DNA of 43,472 nt, taken from NCBI GenBank assembly GCA_030447315.1, contig JAUJPD010000008.1, forward strand, positions 32,200 through 75,671, written 5' to 3'. Source of the DNA: Actinomycetota bacterium (GTDB lineage: Bacteria > Actinomycetota > CADDZG01 > WHSQ01). A model generated the notes under the pieces. It did not search any database and was not told the DNA's origin. It worked only from the letters and a program-made list of their open reading frames with translations. The first letter of the stretch is position 1. Every line of letters starts with the position of its first letter. This document shows positions 41,078-43,472 of the stretch, in pieces. The position numbers and the translations under genes are program-made.

Positions 41078-42223
41078 ATGTACGACGCGATCATCGTCGG
41101 GGGGCGGTGCGCCGGGGCCCCACTCGCCCTGTTGCTCGCCCGCCGTGGGCACAAGGTTCTGGTCGTTGACCGGGCGACCTTCCCTAGCGACACGATGTCG
41201 ACCCACTTCATCCAAAGCCCCGGTATGGCTCGCCTGCACCGCTGGGACCTGGCGGAAAAGGTCCGAGCGACGAAGTGCCCGCCCGTGGAGCGAGCCGTGT
41301 TCCACCAGCCGGGCGTCGAGCCGCTCGAGTTCCCCCTGCCCGATCGACCGGCCATCGCCGGCTTGGTGGCGCCCCGCAGATACCTGCTCGACGAGATCCT
41401 GATCAACGCCGCCGTTGATGCGGGAGCCGAGCTGGCCGAGGGGGTATCGGTCGACTCGCTACTCCGAGAGGACGAGCGCGTGGTCGGCGTCCGAGGCCAC
41501 GACGTCACTGGGAGCTTCGAGGCACGCGGGCGCATCGTCGTTGGAGCCGACGGGCGTCACTCTGTGGTCGCACGGGAGACGGCTGTCGAGTCCATCGCGT
41601 TCCACGACCCACTCTCGTGTGGCTACTACTCCTACTTCCACGGCGTCGAGATGTGCAACGCCGTCGAGACGGTCATGTACGAGGACCTGTTCAGCGTGGT
41701 CTTCCCGACCAACGACGACCTCACCCTGGTCGCCATGGGCTGGCCCCCTCCCCGGTTCCGCGACCTCAAGCGCGACATCGACGGAAACTTCAGAGCGGGG
41801 CTGGCGCGTCTAGGCGAGCTCGGCGAGCGGATCCTCAGCGGCGAGCGGATCGAGCGCTACGTCGGCAGCGCGGACGTGCCGAACTTCATCCGTCGCGCAT
41901 GGGGGCAGGGATGGGCTCTGGTCGGAGACGCCTTGTTCCACAAGGATCCGGTGCCCGCCGACGGCATCACCGACGCTTTCCGCGGCGCGGACTATCTCGC
42001 CCACGCGATCCATGCGTTCCTGTCGGGAGAGACCGACGAAGGATCCGCGCTCGATGACTACGAGCGTCGCCATAACGCGGTCGCGCTGCCGCAGCTCGAG
42101 GCGGCGATGCGTAGTGCGTCGTTCGAGCTCGCTCCGCCGCAACGGATCGAGGCCTTCTTCGAGATCCGCATCCACAACGAGATGGAGGTCAGCGAGCTGC
42201 TGCAGGACACGATCCGGGCCTAG
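41078..42223 (+). CDS. FAD-dependent oxidoreductase / monooxygenase (group A-like)
   Basis: 381 residues from ATG 41078, with AGGAGG at 41067-41072; the open frame from GTG 41057 includes that site. The FAD-binding Rossmann start YDAIIVGGRCAGAPLALLLA with the acidic end VLVVDRATF is clear, as are the DG motif (VVGADGRHSVVARE, about 148-161) and the GD motif region (LVGDALFHKDPVPADGITDAF, about 285-305). These three motifs define the family of aromatic hydroxylases, geranylgeranyl reductases and halogenases. There is no second domain to name a substrate. It is divergent from a TetR gene, the usual layout for an inducible detoxifying flavoenzyme. Confidence 0.88.
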   Translation: MYDAIIVGGRCAGAPLALLLARRGHKVLVVDRATFPSDTMSTHFIQSPGMARLHRWDLAEKVRATKCPPVERAVFHQPGVEPLEFPLPDRPAIAGLVAPRRYLLDEILINAAVDAGAELAEGVSVDSLLREDERVVGVRGHDVTGSFEARGRIVVGADGRHSVVARETAVESIAFHDPLSCGYYSYFHGVEMCNAVETVMYEDLFSVVFPTNDDLTLVAMGWPPPRFRDLKRDIDGNFRAGLARLGELGERILSGERIERYVGSADVPNFIRRAWGQGWALVGDALFHKDPVPADGITDAFRGADYLAHAIHAFLSGETDEGSALDDYERRHNAVALPQLEAAMRSASFELAPPQRIEAFFEIRIHNEMEVSELLQDTIRA

Positions 42224-42307
42224 AGGTCACCGCCGGGTCGCGGACCTGGGGCGGCCGGGGCATGTGGGTAGGACCGCCCTGTGGAGTGGCTAGGTAGCGG
42301 GGACTAG

Positions 42308-42457
42308 TCGATCGCGCACCCACTCGTCACGCGCGGCGTCGCGCTGATCTACCTGATCGCCTTCGCCGTCCCGCACAACCAGTTCACTGCCCTTTTAGGC
42401 GACAACGGTCTCCTGCCTGTCCCTGCTGCGCACAGGTCACGATCCTGGCTCATCTAG
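42308..42457 (+). pseudogene. N-terminal fragment of a lipase maturation factor-like membrane protein
   Basis: Between two in-frame stops (TAG 42305-42307 and TAG 42455-42457) the plus strand reads SIAHPLVTRGVALIYLIAFA, then VPHNQFTALLGDNGLLPVP. This is the conserved start of the LMF1-like family (pattern RGLALIYLIAF...QFxxLLGxxGLLPV). No start codon remains and everything after the LPV motif is lost. The fragment's end overlaps the end of the sortase gene by about 20 nt. It adds to the evidence that this island is decaying. Confidence 0.6.
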
Positions 42458-43159
42458 CGATGCAAAGACCACGATGTTGTCTAGGTAGTGACCGGTGCTG
42501 TCGTCGAAGGCTCCTCCACAGGTGAGGATGCGCAGTCCTGCGTGGTCGATGTCTCCATACACCAGGTCCGTTGGGAACTTCTCCTTGGGATAGCGCTTCA
42601 CCTCGTCGACGGTGAAGCGCGCCGTAGACCCATCTGCTCTTTCGACGAGCACCGCGTCGCCGGGCTTCAGCTCGCCCAAACGGAAGAAGACAGAGGGGCC
42701 CTCTGCCGCCGAATCAACGTGCCCCAGCAGGATGGCCGGTCCCAACTCACCTGGCGTCGGAGAATGGCGGTACCAGGCTGCATCGTTATAGCGAGGGCCG
42801 GGAGCCGGCACCTCCAACGAACCATCTGTAGCCTGGCCAAGGTGCTGGAGCGACGAGCTCACCCCGATCGATGGGATCCGCAGCCGTGAAGGCTTCGATC
42901 GCGGCAAAGTCGATGCAGCGTCGTTCCGGTGGGGCGCTCGGCGTGCGTGCGCCCGAAGGTCTCCAGCTGTCTCAGAGTGATTGCCATGCGACATCAGGTT
43001 CGGGGGTGAGGACGCCACATCCGCCGACATCTCAACGTGGGGCGCTCGCTGCTGCGAAGCGACCGATACCCCGATGGCCCCCATCCCCGCGAGCATCAGT
43101 AGGACGGATATCACCGTCGTCATGAAGCGGGGGCGGGTGGGGATAGAGCGTCTGCCCAT
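42437..43159 (-). CDS. sortase, class F-like
   Basis: A 240-residue protein with an N-terminal membrane helix (about 13-34), a Ser/Pro/His-rich linker (35-88) and a sortase barrel (90-240). The start of the domain, PSRLRIPSIGVSSSLQHLG, and VPAPGPRYNDAAWYRHSPTP are typical. The catalytic His is H147 in ILLGHVDS and the catalytic Cys is C214 in ILTCGGAFD. In many class F sortases the following stretch reads GHYRDNVVV with the catalytic Arg; here it is GHYLDNIVV (L226), so the Arg is not where I expect it. The enzyme would anchor LPxTG-type proteins such as the one at 35284-36432 or the membrane protein encoded 7 nt upstream. Confidence 0.88.
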   Translation of the reverse strand: MGRRSIPTRPRFMTTVISVLLMLAGMGAIGVSVASQQRAPHVEMSADVASSPPNLMSHGNHSETAGDLRAHARRAPHRNDAASTLPRSKPSRLRIPSIGVSSSLQHLGQATDGSLEVPAPGPRYNDAAWYRHSPTPGELGPAILLGHVDSAAEGPSVFFRLGELKPGDAVLVERADGSTARFTVDEVKRYPKEKFPTDLVYGDIDHAGLRILTCGGAFDDSTGHYLDNIVVFASLDEPGS

Positions 43160-43166
43160 CTAGGTA

Positions 43167-43472
43167 CTAGGCCTGCTGCCCGAAGCGATCACGCAGGACC
43201 CACACGGACAACGACGAAAGGACCAGAGCGAAGCCGAGAAGCAACAGCTGAGCGCTCTCGAGCCCGCTGGTCGAACCTGCTCCGGCACTCGCGCCGCCCC
43301 GAGGGACGCGGATCACTTGGCTGGTGATTTCACCCGGCGTGGTCGCGGCGCCGGAGGTAGGTCCGGCGAAGTTGGAATCTCTAGAGATCGTGCCTTCACC
43401 ACCCGAGTCAAGACCCTCTGTATCGGGACCTTCAGAGTCCGGCGTTCGAGTGGGTGCAGGAACCTTCGGGCT
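43167..43472 (-). CDS. C-terminal part of a membrane-anchored exported protein (partial)
   Basis: An uninterrupted minus-strand frame enters from the right edge and stops at TAG 43167-43169, giving the last 101 residues of a larger protein. It has no start codon of its own, as expected for a partial gene. The visible part is Pro/Ser/Gly/Thr-rich and disordered (SPKVPAPTRTPDSEGPDTEG). It ends in one hydrophobic helix (ESAQLLLLGFALVLSSLSVW) and a basic tail VLRDRFGQQA. The architecture is that of a cell-surface protein; no LPxTG is seen, although TSGLES stands at the right place. The sortase start is only 7 nt downstream, so the two share a transcript. Confidence 0.65.
   Translation of the reverse strand, partial: SPKVPAPTRTPDSEGPDTEGLDSGGEGTISRDSNFAGPTSGAATTPGEITSQVIRVPRGGASAGAGSTSGLESAQLLLLGFALVLSSLSVWVLRDRFGQQA

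Overview
This is a GC-rich chromosomal segment from a bacterium that is most probably a deep-branching member of the Actinomycetota. The evidence is the high GC content, the gene order nadD / LytR-type protein / rsfS, a class F-type sortase with an LPFTG surface protein, an Excalibur domain, and a 64-residue protein of a type I remember only from actinobacteria. A complete mreBCD-mrdA-rodA set implies a rod-shaped, MreB-directed cell. The genus cannot be fixed from the sequence.

Layout. Positions 1-5.9 kb hold the 3' end of rpsT (+) facing a minus-strand string leuS, comEA, comEC, a 64-aa protein and holA, with 4-nt overlaps at its end. Positions 5.9-8.4 kb hold a lipoprotein gene directly behind tRNA-Ala(GGC), and divergently a compact arsR-arsM-arsC operon whose genes overlap. 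Positions 8.4-33.2 kb are one almost unbroken minus-strand train, in order of transcription: tig, clpP, clpX, a DUF3352-like protein, valS, folC, ndk, mreB, mreC, mreD, mrdA, rodA, rng, rplU, rpmA, obgE, proB, proA, nadD, an LCP-like protein, rsfS and an Arg-rich protein. It joins protein folding and turnover, tRNA charging, cell elongation, ribosome biogenesis, proline synthesis and NAD synthesis. Many junctions are 1-14 nt overlaps, so translational coupling is likely.

Positions 33.2-36.5 kb hold the leader region of tig with a long inverted repeat, tRNA-Pro(TGG) and tRNA-Gly(TCC), an M20 dipeptidase with a strong bidirectional terminator, and an LPFTG-anchored surface protein. About 36.6-42.5 kb is an accessory and visibly decaying island. 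It has an HD-GYP protein with an uncertain 5' end, an Excalibur gene broken by two compensating frameshifts, and a tRNA-Arg(TCT) pseudogene with deletions in the anticodon loop and T arm. It also has a second tRNA-like 3' fragment, a cation/proton antiporter pseudogene with many frameshifts, and another tRNA-Arg(TCT)-like fragment 1.75 kb from the first. An intact divergent TetR / FAD-oxidoreductase pair and a piece of a lipase maturation factor gene follow. The window ends with a sortase and the C-terminus of a membrane-anchored exported protein.

I found no CRISPR array, no intact transposase or integrase, and no convincing new defence or biosynthetic system. The most unusual material is the tRNA-Arg scar with its concentrated decay, the tig leader inverted repeat, the palindrome flanked by direct repeats upstream of the surface protein, and three conserved-looking but unexplained proteins (64 aa beside holA, 229 aa beside rsfS, and the degenerate LCP protein).
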